Shown here one piece after another: positions 16,378-24,470 of a DNA stretch of 42,219 nt. Position 1 is the stretch's first letter; each line of letters begins with the position of its first letter. The DNA comes from an uncultured Actinomycetes bacterium (GTDB taxonomy: Bacteria; Actinomycetota; Thermoleophilia; Gaiellales; Gaiellaceae): NCBI GenBank assembly GCA_903930195.1, contig CAIYXH010000289.1, forward strand, positions 1 through 42,219. Reading direction: 5' to 3'. Under the pieces are notes generated by a model. That model searched no databases. It was not told the DNA's origin and saw only the letters and a program-made list of their open reading frames with translations. The position numbers and the translations under genes are program-made.

Positions 16378-16383
16378 TACACT
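16378..16383 (+). promoter_or_regulatory. -10 box, GT2 operon promoter (leaderless)
   Basis: TACACT with 6 nt to the ATG at 16390. The sequence upstream is almost pure GC and has no recognisable -35 element or ribosome site. Confidence 0.55.
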
Positions 16384-16389
16384 CGGCGC

Positions 16390-17472
16390 ATGCTCGTCGC
16401 CGTCTTCTGGATCGCCCTCGGCCTGCTCGCGTGGACGCATGTCGTCTACCCGCTCGTCGTGGCCGTCCTCGCGCGCCGTGGTGGGTCTTCCACGGAAGCG
16501 CGCACGCTCCCGCGCGTCACCGTGATCGTGGCGGCCTACAACGAGGAGACCGTGATCGAGCGCCGGATCGCGAATCTTCAGGCGCTCGACTATCCGGCGG
16601 AGCTCGTCGAGATCGTCGTCACCTCCGATGCATCGAGCGACCGGACCGAGGAGCTTGCGGCGGCTGCCGGCGCTCGGGTGATCCGCAATCCCCGGGGGGG
16701 CAAGGTCGCCGCACAGGATCGGGCCGTACGCGAGACCGAATCCGAGCTCGTCGCCTTCTCCGACGCGAACGCGACCTGGGCACCGGACGCGCTCCGGCGA
16801 CTCGTTGCTGCCTTCGCCGATCCGCGCGTTGCGTACGTCTGCGGCCAGCTGCGGCTCGAGGCTGCGGCCGGGGGCAACAAGGAAGGCGTCTACTGGCGCT
16901 ACGAGATGGCCGTGCGCCTGGCCGAGTCGAGGCTCGGCGGGATCACCGGCGGCAACGGCTCGATCTACGCCGTACGGCGCTCCGACTACGCGGAGGTCGA
17001 CCCGCGCTTCGGCCATGACCTCTCACTCCCGTACCTGATGATCCAGCGCCGTCGGAGAGCGCTCTACGAGCCGTCGGCGTACGCATTCGAGAAGCCGACG
17101 CCCTCGAACGAGACGGAATACCGCCGCAAGGTGCGGATGTTCGAGCACTGCTGGCTGATCGTCCTGCGCGGCAAGATGCTCCGGCGCCAGCCGCTCGGCT
17201 ACCTCGTCGAGCTCGTCTCGCATCGCCACCTGCGCTACGCGAGCGGACTGCTCCACGTCGTACTGCTCGCGGTCTCGCTCGCGCTGGTGACGCACGGGTG
17301 GATCTATGACGTCGCCCTCGCCGGGCAGGTGGCGTTCTTCGCCGCGGCCGCCGCGGGGGTCGGGATCGCCCGGTACTACACGCTCGTCTCCTGGGCGACG
17401 GTGGTGGCCCTCTGGAACTACCTCAGGCGCGGAGTGCCCGCGACCTGGGAGGTCGCGGAAGGGACGCGCTGA
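16390..17472 (+). CDS. Membrane-bound GT2 glycosyltransferase
   Basis: A 360-aa processive-type GT2. An N-terminal helix (residues 1-28) is followed by the GT-A core: VIVAAYNEET, TSDASSDRTEE, and AFSDANATW as the acidic motif. GGNGSIYAVRR is typical of the cellulose-synthase-like subgroup. Two or three helices close the protein from about residue 275. It probably extends the lipid-linked glycan at the inner membrane face. The ATG at 16390 is fixed by the -10 box 6 nt upstream. The stop overlaps the CTG start of the phosphoglycosyl transferase (CTGA), so the two are coupled. Confidence 0.88.
   Translation: MLVAVFWIALGLLAWTHVVYPLVVAVLARRGGSSTEARTLPRVTVIVAAYNEETVIERRIANLQALDYPAELVEIVVTSDASSDRTEELAAAAGARVIRNPRGGKVAAQDRAVRETESELVAFSDANATWAPDALRRLVAAFADPRVAYVCGQLRLEAAAGGNKEGVYWRYEMAVRLAESRLGGITGGNGSIYAVRRSDYAEVDPRFGHDLSLPYLMIQRRRRALYEPSAYAFEKPTPSNETEYRRKVRMFEHCWLIVLRGKMLRRQPLGYLVELVSHRHLRYASGLLHVVLLAVSLALVTHGWIYDVALAGQVAFFAAAAAGVGIARYYTLVSWATVVALWNYLRRGVPATWEVAEGTR
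17457..17463 (+). promoter_or_regulatory. Shine-Dalgarno site deciding a CTG start
   Basis: GGAAGGG lies about 5 nt before CTG 17469, inside the end of the preceding GT2 gene. It is one of the few strong ribosome sites in the window and supports re-initiation at CTG. Confidence 0.6.
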
Positions 17473-18050
17473 ACCGCGCACTCGACATCGCGATCGCCGG
17501 CACGGGCCTCGTCGTCGCGAGCCCGGTCATCGCCGTCTCGGCGCTGCTCGTCAAGCTCGATCGGGGCCCGGCGCTCTACCGGCAGACGCGCGTCGGCAAG
17601 GACGGACGGGACTTCGAGCTGCTCAAGCTGCGGACGATGGTCGTGAACGCCGAGACGATGGGGGCGGGCCTCGCGGTGAACAAGGGCGACGCGCGGATCA
17701 CGCGGGTCGGTGCCGTCCTCCGGCGGCTCTCGTTCGACGAGCTGCCGCAGCTCTGGAACGTCGTCCGCGGCGACATGTCGATCATCGGCCCGCGTCCGAC
17801 GCTCCGCTATCAGGTGGACCGCTACGACGAGCGCCAGCTCCACCGCCTCGACGTCCGTCCCGGAATCACCGGCTGGGCGCAGATCCACGGACGTGCGGCG
17901 CTGCCGTGGGCCGAGCGGATCGAGCGCGACCTCTGGTACGTGGAGCACCGCTCCGGTCTGCTCGATCTGAAGATCCTCCTGCGCACGCCGCTCGCGCTCT
18001 TCGGCGGCACCTACAAGGGTGAGACCGGTGGCTGGAATCAGCCGGGCTAA
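17469..18050 (+). CDS. Initiating sugar-phosphate transferase (PglC/WcaJ-like monotopic PGT), CTG start
   Basis: A 193-aa bacterial sugar transferase that moves a phospho-sugar from a nucleotide sugar to undecaprenyl phosphate, the first committed step of the locus. The N-terminal re-entrant membrane helix (NRALDIAIAG...), the LKLRTM motif, the catalytic Asp-Glu pair in LSFDELPQ (D90-E91), GDMSIIGPRP and VRPGITGWAQ are all present. Length fits the minimal PglC-type enzymes. No ATG, GTG or TTG is in frame near the N-terminus. I place the start at CTG 17469, which overlaps the previous stop as CTGA and has GGAAGGG 4-5 nt upstream. The internal ATG at 17637 would remove the membrane helix and is rejected. 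Confidence 0.88.
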   Translation: MNRALDIAIAGTGLVVASPVIAVSALLVKLDRGPALYRQTRVGKDGRDFELLKLRTMVVNAETMGAGLAVNKGDARITRVGAVLRRLSFDELPQLWNVVRGDMSIIGPRPTLRYQVDRYDERQLHRLDVRPGITGWAQIHGRAALPWAERIERDLWYVEHRSGLLDLKILLRTPLALFGGTYKGETGGWNQPG

Positions 18051-19341
18051 CCGGGCGCTCGCCGGGCTCTGCCTGCTCACGGCCGCGATCGGCCTCTGGA
18101 ACGTCCTCCACTGCCCGCCCGGCGCGTCGTACGACTACCAGGACAACGCTCCCTACGCCGACGGGCTGATCCCGGGGCTCCACTTGCCGGCCGGCGGGTT
18201 GCATCCCGCGGCGGGGGATGGGTCGTACTACACGCCGCCCGGCTTCTACGCGGTTGCCGGCACCGCCGACTGGATCGCCCGCGGGCTCGGTCTCGGTGAG
18301 CCGCACCGCGCCGGGATGGCCGTCGACGTGCTCTTCCTCGTCGGGTCGGTGCTGCTCGTCGCGCTGATCGCCCGGCAGCTCTGGCCGGGGCGCGAGCGCA
18401 TCGCCCTCGGCGCCGCGGCCTTCGTCGCCTTCCTGCCGTCAGCCGTCCAGGCGGGAGCGATGTTCCACCCGGAGATGATGTCGTTCTTCTTCTCGGCGCT
18501 TGCGCTCTGGCTCTGCGCGCGCACCTTTGCCGATGCCCGTTGGGCCTGGGCGCTCGGCCTGGCGCTCGGGATCGACCAGCTCGTGCGTGCCTATGCGCTC
18601 TGCACGGTGGGCGCGGTGCTGCTCGCGCTCCTCTGGGCGCGCCGCTGGCGTGCGCTCGCGATCGCGGCGGTCGTGGCCGCCGCGATCCCGATGCCCTGGT
18701 ACGTCCACGAGACGGTGAAGTACGGCTCGCCGCTCTTCCCGCGTCCGGCGATCTCCCAGACGACCAACGAGCGGGCGACCACGGTGTCGCCGCTCTACCG
18801 CCGGCGTCCGGCGCGCTTCTACGTCGACCCGGCGCTCCCGGACGTGCTCACGCATCCCTACCGCCCTCGCTTCGAGGGCCTGCTGCTCCCGACGACGTAC
18901 GCCGGGCTCTGGGGCGACTACGAGGGCCACTGGGCCTGGGACGGGACGACGCGCGACAAGGTCGTGCCCACTCCCTCCGCCTCGACGCGGCACGCGCTCG
19001 TCCTGCAGATGTTCCTCGGTCTGCTCCCGACGCTGCTTGCCTTCGGTGGCTGGATCCTGCTGCTGGCCCAGGCGCGTCGCGAGCTGCGGAAGATCGCGGT
19101 TGCGGTGCTGCCTGTCGCCGTCGCTGCGGCCTACGTCTACTTCACCGTCTCGAACGGCAGCGCGACCAACCCGGCCGTGGCGGCGGCAGTGCTCAAGCCG
19201 AGCTACATGCTCACCGCGACGACGGGCTGGGCGCTCGGCTTCGGGCTCGCGCTCGACCGGCTGCCGCGGCGCACGTTCCTCGTCGCGGCAGGCGTGCTCG
19301 CGGTCTGCGCCGCGGTCGAGCTGCCGTTCCTTCTCTACTAG
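18028..19341 (+). CDS. Polytopic GT-C-like membrane protein (GT39/83-like)
   Basis: A 437-aa membrane protein with about ten helices. After the first helix comes an external loop with Asp and Tyr residues (YDYQDNAPYADG), the position where GT39/GT83 enzymes carry their catalytic acid. Such enzymes use polyprenyl-phosphate sugars to glycosylate an acceptor on the outer face. GTG 18028 is chosen because AAGGG at 18015-18019 sits 8 nt upstream; GTG 18019 is an alternative. Either start lies inside the phosphoglycosyl transferase gene. The stop overlaps that of convergent gmd by 4 nt (CTAG). The precise function is not established. Confidence 0.75.
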   Translation: MAGISRANRALAGLCLLTAAIGLWNVLHCPPGASYDYQDNAPYADGLIPGLHLPAGGLHPAAGDGSYYTPPGFYAVAGTADWIARGLGLGEPHRAGMAVDVLFLVGSVLLVALIARQLWPGRERIALGAAAFVAFLPSAVQAGAMFHPEMMSFFFSALALWLCARTFADARWAWALGLALGIDQLVRAYALCTVGAVLLALLWARRWRALAIAAVVAAAIPMPWYVHETVKYGSPLFPRPAISQTTNERATTVSPLYRRRPARFYVDPALPDVLTHPYRPRFEGLLLPTTYAGLWGDYEGHWAWDGTTRDKVVPTPSASTRHALVLQMFLGLLPTLLAFGGWILLLAQARRELRKIAVAVLPVAVAAAYVYFTVSNGSATNPAVAAAVLKPSYMLTATTGWALGFGLALDRLPRRTFLVAAGVLAVCAAVELPFLLY

Positions 19342-20390
19342 GCGGTCTCGAGCATGTCCTCGAGGAAGGCGTCGAGCCCTTCTCGAGACGTCCAGCCGAG
19401 GTCGGCGGCGATGCGTGACGGGTCGGCGGCGATCGCGACCGGGTCGGCGGGCCGGATGAACGCGGGATCGACCACGACCGCGGACCCGCCGCCCGCGGCA
19501 AACGTCGCCGACCAGGCGGTCGGATCGTCGCCCTCCATCTGCCAGGCGAGCTCGAACCCGGCGAGGGCGAAGGCGCGGTCGACGAGCTCCCAGACGTGGT
19601 GCAGCCGGCCGGTGCCGAGGACGTAGTCGCGGTAGAGGCGCGCGTCGTCGGCGATGCCGCGTACGGAGGCCTGGCGGAGGATCGCGATCATCCCGTCGAC
19701 GTACTCGGGCGCGAAGCCCCAGTCGCGCTGGGCGCGGAGGTTGCCGAGCGCCAGCGGCCCCGGGGCCTCGCCGCGCCGCAGGGCGGCGACGTGGTCGACC
19801 ACCTTGCGCGAGAGAAACTGCGCGCCGCGGTAGCGCGACTCGTGGTTGAAGAGGATCCCGCACGCGATCCGGATCCCGTAGGCCTCGCGGTAGCTCCGGC
19901 AGAGCAGATGCGCCGCAGCCTTCGCCGCCGCGTACGGGCTCTGCGGGTTCAACGCGGCGGTCTCGTCGTGCACGGCCCGCCCGCCGGGAACCGAGCCGAA
20001 CATCTCGCCGGAGGACGCCTGGTAGAAGCGTGTCTCCGGGCTGTCGTTGCGGATTGCGTCGAGCAGGTGGACGACGACGTGCGCGTTCGACTCCCAGGTC
20101 GCGCGCGGGTCGGCGAACGAGGCGCCGACGCTCGACTCGCCGGCGAGGTTGTACATCTCCTCGGGCCGCACGTCCCCGACGAGCGCGCAGAGCGGGCCGG
20201 GGTCGCGCAGGTCGCGACGGACGGCGATCAGCCGCTCGTGGCCGCCGAAGAGCGCGCTCGCGGCGTCCGGATCGCGGACGGCTGCATGGACGGTCCAGCC
20301 GTCTGCAAGCAGGCGGGCGACCAGGTAGCGGCCGTCCTGCCCGGTTGCCCCGGTCACGACGGCGGTCTGCGGCTCGACGGGGCGGCGCAT
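19338..20390 (-). CDS. gmd: GDP-mannose 4,6-dehydratase
   Basis: A 350-aa extended SDR converting GDP-mannose to GDP-4-keto-6-deoxymannose. The NADP loop is TGATGQDG (13-20), SSGEMFG carries the catalytic Ser/Thr-Glu strand, and Tyr153/Lys157 form YAAAK. NLAGESSVGASF and LGNLRAQRDWGFAPEYV are characteristic of Gmd. ATG 20390 is preferred over GTG 20396, because a TAGACT box lies 8 nt upstream of the ATG but only 2 nt from the GTG. No GDP-fucose synthase or rmd reductase is visible in the window. It stands alone on the minus strand. Confidence 0.93.
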   Translation of the reverse strand: MRRPVEPQTAVVTGATGQDGRYLVARLLADGWTVHAAVRDPDAASALFGGHERLIAVRRDLRDPGPLCALVGDVRPEEMYNLAGESSVGASFADPRATWESNAHVVVHLLDAIRNDSPETRFYQASSGEMFGSVPGGRAVHDETAALNPQSPYAAAKAAAHLLCRSYREAYGIRIACGILFNHESRYRGAQFLSRKVVDHVAALRRGEAPGPLALGNLRAQRDWGFAPEYVDGMIAILRQASVRGIADDARLYRDYVLGTGRLHHVWELVDRAFALAGFELAWQMEGDDPTAWSATFAAGGGSAVVVDPAFIRPADPVAIAADPSRIAADLGWTSREGLDAFLEDMLETA

Positions 20391-20398
20391 CGGCACGG

Positions 20399-20404
20399 AG
20401 TCTA
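20399..20404 (-). promoter_or_regulatory. -10 box, gmd promoter (leaderless)
   Basis: TAGACT on the minus strand, 8 nt before ATG 20390. It supports that start over GTG 20396. Confidence 0.5.
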
Positions 20405-20433
20405 AGCCCGCTGGTGACCGGTGCCGCCTTGGT

Positions 20434-20439
20434 TACGCT
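20434..20439 (+). promoter_or_regulatory. -10 box, second ATP-grasp gene (leaderless)
   Basis: TACGCT, 7 nt before GTG 20447. Divergent partner of the gmd promoter in a 56-bp gap. Confidence 0.5.
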
Positions 20440-20446
20440 CCGCGCG

Positions 20447-21427
20447 GTGACCGTCGTTCTCTTCACCTGCGCCGGCCAGCGCGTCGACATCGTCACGGCC
20501 TTCGCCCGTGCGGGAGCCACGACCGTCGCCGTCGACGCGAACGCGCTCGCCCCGGCGCTCTGGGTGGCAGACATCCGCGAGGCGGTGCCGCCGATCCGCG
20601 ACCCCGGCTACCTCGATGCGCTCGCAGGTCTCGTGCAGCGCCATGGCGCGAAGCTGATCGTGCCGCTCGCCGACCTCGACCACATGCTCCTCGCCGAGAA
20701 CGCCGACCGCCTGGGCGCGCCGGTACTGCTCGCGCCGGCCTCCGCGATCCGGCTCTGCGAGGACAAGTACGCGGCCCACACCTTCTTCGTCGAGCGTGGG
20801 CTCGCCTCGCCGCCGACGTGGCTCCCCGAGGAGCTGCCGGACGATGTCGCCTTCCCGGTGCTCGTCAAGCCGCGTCGCGGCTTCGGCTCGCGGGACATCC
20901 ACCGCTGTGCCGACCGGCGCGAGCTCGACTTCTTCCTCGACTACACCGAGGCCGATTCGATGGTGCAGGGCGTCTGCCTCGGCGAGGAGTTCTCGATCGA
21001 TGTCTTCTGCGACTTCGACGGCCGCTGTCTGAACGGCGTGCCGCGGACGATGATCGAGTCGAAGGGCGGCGAGTCGATCAAGGGGCGCTCGCTCGCCGAC
21101 CGCGAGCTGATCGAGCACGCCGCGCACGTCGCCGAGACGCTCGGCATCGTCGGGCCCGCGAACGTGCAGTGCTTCCGCGAGCCCGACGGCTCGCTTCCCG
21201 TCACCGACGTCAACCCGCGCTTCGGCGGGGGCTTTCCGCTGCCGACCGCCGCGGGGTCGCGGTACCCTGAGCTGGCCCTCGCGCTCGCGAACGGGGAGCG
21301 GCCGGAGCCGCGACTCGGCGCATTCGAGGACGGGATCGTCATGACCCGCTTCTTCTCGCAGATCATCCTCCGTGAGACCGCCGACGGTCTCGTGCGCATC
21401 GACGACGGTTCGCCCGGGGAGGCGTGA
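20447..21427 (+). CDS. CarB-like ATP-grasp ligase (copy 2)
   Basis: A 326-aa ATP-grasp enzyme. The N-terminal strand VVLFTCAGQRVD replaces the usual VLFT-GRR of CarB-like ligases. The ATP-binding Lys is in VLVKPRRGFGSRD and the metal/ATP end motif is VTDVNPRFGGGFPLP. It resembles the enzyme at 3425-4393 (VVKPREGRGSRD), so the locus holds two related ligases. GTG 20447 is chosen for the promoter spacing and motif position; GTG 20414 in frame is less likely. The stop overlaps the beta-propeller gene as GTGA. The substrate is unknown; a carboxylate-amine ligation on a sugar precursor is the inference. Confidence 0.85.
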   Translation: MTVVLFTCAGQRVDIVTAFARAGATTVAVDANALAPALWVADIREAVPPIRDPGYLDALAGLVQRHGAKLIVPLADLDHMLLAENADRLGAPVLLAPASAIRLCEDKYAAHTFFVERGLASPPTWLPEELPDDVAFPVLVKPRRGFGSRDIHRCADRRELDFFLDYTEADSMVQGVCLGEEFSIDVFCDFDGRCLNGVPRTMIESKGGESIKGRSLADRELIEHAAHVAETLGIVGPANVQCFREPDGSLPVTDVNPRFGGGFPLPTAAGSRYPELALALANGERPEPRLGAFEDGIVMTRFFSQIILRETADGLVRIDDGSPGEA

Positions 21428-22677
21428 GGCGCAGGCTGATCGCCGGCGCCGCAGGCGCCGTGATCGTCCTCGCCGGCATCGTCGGGGGCTACTACCTCCA
21501 CGTCCGGCACGAGAGCCGCGACATCGTCGGCTCCTCGACCGTCGAGTTCGTCTCGACGCAGTCGGTCACCGCGCTGAAGCACGCCACCCCGCCGGACATC
21601 CCCTGGCCGATGTACGGCCTCGACGCGGCGCACCAGCGGGTCGCGGTCGGCTCCGAGGTCGCACCGCCCTTCCGCAAGGCGTGGACGTTCAAGGCGCAGA
21701 GCTATATCGAGTTCCCGCCCGTCGAGGGCTACGGCCGCCTCTACTTCGCGAACAACGCCGGCGTCGTCTTCGCGATCAGCGCCAAGACCGGCAAGCGCGC
21801 CTGGAAGTATCACTCCGGCCGCTGCCAGGCGATGTCGCCTGCGGTCTCGGGCAACACGGTCTACGTCACCTTCCTCAACGGGCCGCCCTGCAACTCGACG
21901 CGTGCGAACCTCGGCGGTGAGCTCGTGGCGCTCTGGGCGGGCTCCGGCAAGGTGCGCTGGCTCGAGCGGATGGATCCGTCGGAGTCATCGCCGACGGTCT
22001 CGAAGGGCGTGGTCTACGTCGGCGACTGGGGTGGGCGCGTCTCGTGCTTCTCCGCGACCACCGGGAAGCTCTACTGGCGCTTCCAGGCCGACGGCAAGGT
22101 GAAGGGCGCGATCGCGCTCTCCGGCAACCGCGTCTACTTCGGGACGTACGACTCGAAGGTCTACGCCCTGAACGCCCGCAACGGGAAGCTGATCTGGGAC
22201 TCGAGCGCGCAATCGCGGCTCGGCCATGCGGGCGAGTTCTACTCGACCCCCGCCGTCGCCTACGACCGGGTCTACATCGGGGCGACCGACGGCAAGGTCT
22301 ACTCCTTCGGCGCGTCGACCGGCGACCTGCGCTGGTCGCAGTCGACGGGCGGCTACGTCTACGCCTCACCCGCGGTCTGGAAGGAGAAGGTCTACGCCGG
22401 CTCGTACTCCGGCACCTTCTACGCCTTCGACGCCGCAACCGGGCGCGTGCTCTGGACGTTCCACGCCGACGGGCGCATCTCGGGCTCGGCGACGATCGTG
22501 GCCGGCCGCGTCTACTTCTCGACGCTGAACCACGAGACCTACGCCCTCGACGCGACGACCGGACGCCAGCTCTGGTCGTACCCCGACGGCGAGTACTCCC
22601 CCGTGATCGCCGACGCGCACCGGCTCTATCTCGTCGGCCGCGCCCGGATCTACGGGCTCGACCCGGCCCCACGTTAG
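21424..22677 (+). CDS. Membrane-anchored PQQ-type beta-propeller protein
   Basis: A 417-aa extracytoplasmic protein. One N-terminal helix (about residues 5-24) acts as signal anchor. The rest is six or more repeats of the form G-x-V-Y-x-G-x-x-D-G-K-V-Y-A-x-x-A-x-T-G-x-x-x-W, the PQQ/BamB-like blade signature (for example VYIGATDGKVYSFGASTG). No PQQ-enzyme catalytic residues are apparent, so it is probably a scaffold or glycan-binding propeller. The GTG start overlaps the ATP-grasp stop (GTGA), so it is translated from that operon. Its TAG stop doubles as part of the next gene's -10 box. Confidence 0.85.
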   Translation: MRRRLIAGAAGAVIVLAGIVGGYYLHVRHESRDIVGSSTVEFVSTQSVTALKHATPPDIPWPMYGLDAAHQRVAVGSEVAPPFRKAWTFKAQSYIEFPPVEGYGRLYFANNAGVVFAISAKTGKRAWKYHSGRCQAMSPAVSGNTVYVTFLNGPPCNSTRANLGGELVALWAGSGKVRWLERMDPSESSPTVSKGVVYVGDWGGRVSCFSATTGKLYWRFQADGKVKGAIALSGNRVYFGTYDSKVYALNARNGKLIWDSSAQSRLGHAGEFYSTPAVAYDRVYIGATDGKVYSFGASTGDLRWSQSTGGYVYASPAVWKEKVYAGSYSGTFYAFDAATGRVLWTFHADGRISGSATIVAGRVYFSTLNHETYALDATTGRQLWSYPDGEYSPVIADAHRLYLVGRARIYGLDPAPR

Positions 22678-22680
22678 GCT
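22675..22680 (+). promoter_or_regulatory. -10 box overlapping a stop codon, epimerase promoter
   Basis: TAGGCT begins with the TAG stop of the propeller gene and lies 6 nt before ATG 22687. It suggests an internal leaderless promoter in the operon. Confidence 0.45.
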
Positions 22681-22686
22681 CTCCCG

Positions 22687-23598
22687 ATGCGCTACGGGGT
22701 AACCGGTGCCGCGGGCTTCATCGGCTCGCACCTCTCCGAGGCTCTGCTCGCGGCCGGGCACGAGGTCGTCGGCTTCGACGCCTTCACGGACTACTACGAG
22801 CCGGCACTCAAGGAGGAGAACGCGCGCGGCCTCGACGTGCGCCGGGCCGACCTCGCGGTGGACGAGCTCGACTTCGCTGGGCTCGACGGCGTCTTCCACC
22901 TCGCGGCGCGGCCGGGAGTGCGCAGCTTCGGCGACGTCTTCCCTGTCTATCTGCGCGACAACGTCCTCGCGACGCAGCGGGTCTTCGAAGCCGCCGTGCG
23001 CGACGGCGTACGGGTCGTCTTCGCCTCGTCGTCGTCGGTCTACGGCGCCGCCGAGCGCTACCCGACCCCGGAGGATACCCAGCCGCAGCCGCTCTCGCCC
23101 TACGGCATCTCCAAGCTCGCCTGCGAGCACCTCGCCGCCGCGTACGAGCGCGCGTTCGGGCTCGACGCCGTGATCCTGCGGTACTTCAACGCCTTCGGCC
23201 CCCGCCAGCGCCCCGACATGGCCTTCACGCGGATCGTCTTCGCCCTCGCGGAGGGGGCGACGTTCCCGATGTTCGGCGACGGCGACCAGTCGCGCGGCTG
23301 GACGTACGTCGGCGACATCGTCGACGGCACGATCGCCGCGATGGAGCGCGGGAGCGGGATCTACAACGTCGGCGGCGCCATCGAGGCCTCGCTGAACGAG
23401 GCGATCGCGCTGCTCGAGGAGCTCTCGGGCCGGACGCTCGACGTCAGTCGCAGCGAAGCCGTTCCGGGCGACCAGCGGCGCACCCGGGCCGACACCACGC
23501 GGATCGCGTCGGAGCTCGCGTGGGTGCCGAAAGTCGCGTTTGCAGACGGCCTCCGCGCCCAATGGGATTGGGCTTCGACTAAAGTCGCTGGCCGATGA
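22687..23598 (+). CDS. UDP-sugar 4-epimerase (UDP-glucuronate/glucose epimerase-like)
   Basis: A 303-aa extended SDR. The NAD loop is GAAGFIG, FASSSSVYG provides the Ser strand, and Tyr139/Lys143 form YGISK. LRYFNAFGPRQRPDMAF is typical of the GalE/UDP-glucuronate epimerase group, and the early FTDYYEPALK resembles the NDYYDP-LK stretch of UDP-glucuronate 4-epimerases. It would supply a galacto-configured nucleotide sugar. The ATG follows the propeller stop by 9 nt and has its own -10 box. The stop overlaps the Wzz-like start as ATGA. Confidence 0.88.
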   Translation: MRYGVTGAAGFIGSHLSEALLAAGHEVVGFDAFTDYYEPALKEENARGLDVRRADLAVDELDFAGLDGVFHLAARPGVRSFGDVFPVYLRDNVLATQRVFEAAVRDGVRVVFASSSSVYGAAERYPTPEDTQPQPLSPYGISKLACEHLAAAYERAFGLDAVILRYFNAFGPRQRPDMAFTRIVFALAEGATFPMFGDGDQSRGWTYVGDIVDGTIAAMERGSGIYNVGGAIEASLNEAIALLEELSGRTLDVSRSEAVPGDQRRTRADTTRIASELAWVPKVAFADGLRAQWDWASTKVAGR

Positions 23599-24470
23599 GC
23601 GGTGAGCGCCCCATGGACCCCGGGATCGAACGGGAGATCGACCTCGGCCGCTGGCGCCGCGCTGCGAGCGAGCGCTGGTGGATCATCGTCGCGGGCATCG
23701 TCGCGGGCATCGTGGTCGGCGGCATCTACTCCCTCTCCGGCGGCAGCCTCTTCCAGGCCTCCGCGCTGCTCGCACCGAGCCAGGCGTTCTCGCCGAACGG
23801 CTCGGCGGTGCTCTCGTATCAGTCCAGCCCGCGCGCGATCAACGAGCTCGCGACCGACCCGGCGACGCTCTCCGAGGTCGCGCAGGCCGCGGGGACGACG
23901 CTCGACAAGCTCCGCGGTCACGTCAGCACCTCGACCGTCTCGACGGGTGCCGGCTCCGCGGCGAGCCGCGGCTCCGTCCTGATCAAGCTGACGGTGCAGC
24001 TCCCGAACAAGGAGAACACCTCGAAGGCGGCGGACGCGCTCGGCAAGCTCGTCGCGACGAAGAGCACCGGCACCTACGTCACGACCTCGATCGCGACGCT
24101 CCAGCAGGACCTCAAGGGTGCCCGGGCCACGCTCGCGTCGGTCGATCAGCAGATCGCCGCCTACAACGACGTGATCGCCAAGGGCGGCCTCGACGACTTC
24201 GACAAGCTGATCCTCGTCACGAACCTGAACAACGCGATCTCACGCCAGGGCAACCTCAACGACGAGATCGAGGCGCAGACCCAGCAGCTCACCCTGGCCC
24301 AGAGCGTCGAGCTCGCCCAGGTGATCTCGCCGACGCCGTCGGTTGCCGTCAAGACCACCGCGCGCTCGCGGCGGAACTCGATCCTCGTCGGGCTGCTGAT
24401 CGGCCTCATCGTCGGCCTCGTCGCGGCGGTCGTCGTCGATGCGCGTGCGACTCGCGCTCGCCCGGCTTAG
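23595..24470 (+). CDS. Wzz-like chain-length determinant / polysaccharide co-polymerase
   Basis: A 291-aa inner-membrane protein with two helices (about residues 29-49 and 262-282) around an extracytoplasmic, coiled-coil-rich region. This is the PCP/Wzz topology that sets polymer length together with Wzy. The N-terminus (EIDLGRWRRAASERWW) resembles Wzz N-termini. There is no C-terminal tyrosine-kinase domain, so it is a PCP-1/2-like adaptor. ATG 23595 overlaps the epimerase stop (ATGA). Its 3' end overlaps the following small gene by 32 nt. Confidence 0.85.
   Translation: MSGERPMDPGIEREIDLGRWRRAASERWWIIVAGIVAGIVVGGIYSLSGGSLFQASALLAPSQAFSPNGSAVLSYQSSPRAINELATDPATLSEVAQAAGTTLDKLRGHVSTSTVSTGAGSAASRGSVLIKLTVQLPNKENTSKAADALGKLVATKSTGTYVTTSIATLQQDLKGARATLASVDQQIAAYNDVIAKGGLDDFDKLILVTNLNNAISRQGNLNDEIEAQTQQLTLAQSVELAQVISPTPSVAVKTTARSRRNSILVGLLIGLIVGLVAAVVVDARATRARPA

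Noticed and set aside
17637..18050. Initiating transferase starting at ATG 17637
   Set aside because: It would lose the membrane helix and LKLRTM region that every family member has, while CTG 17469 has a strong ribosome site.
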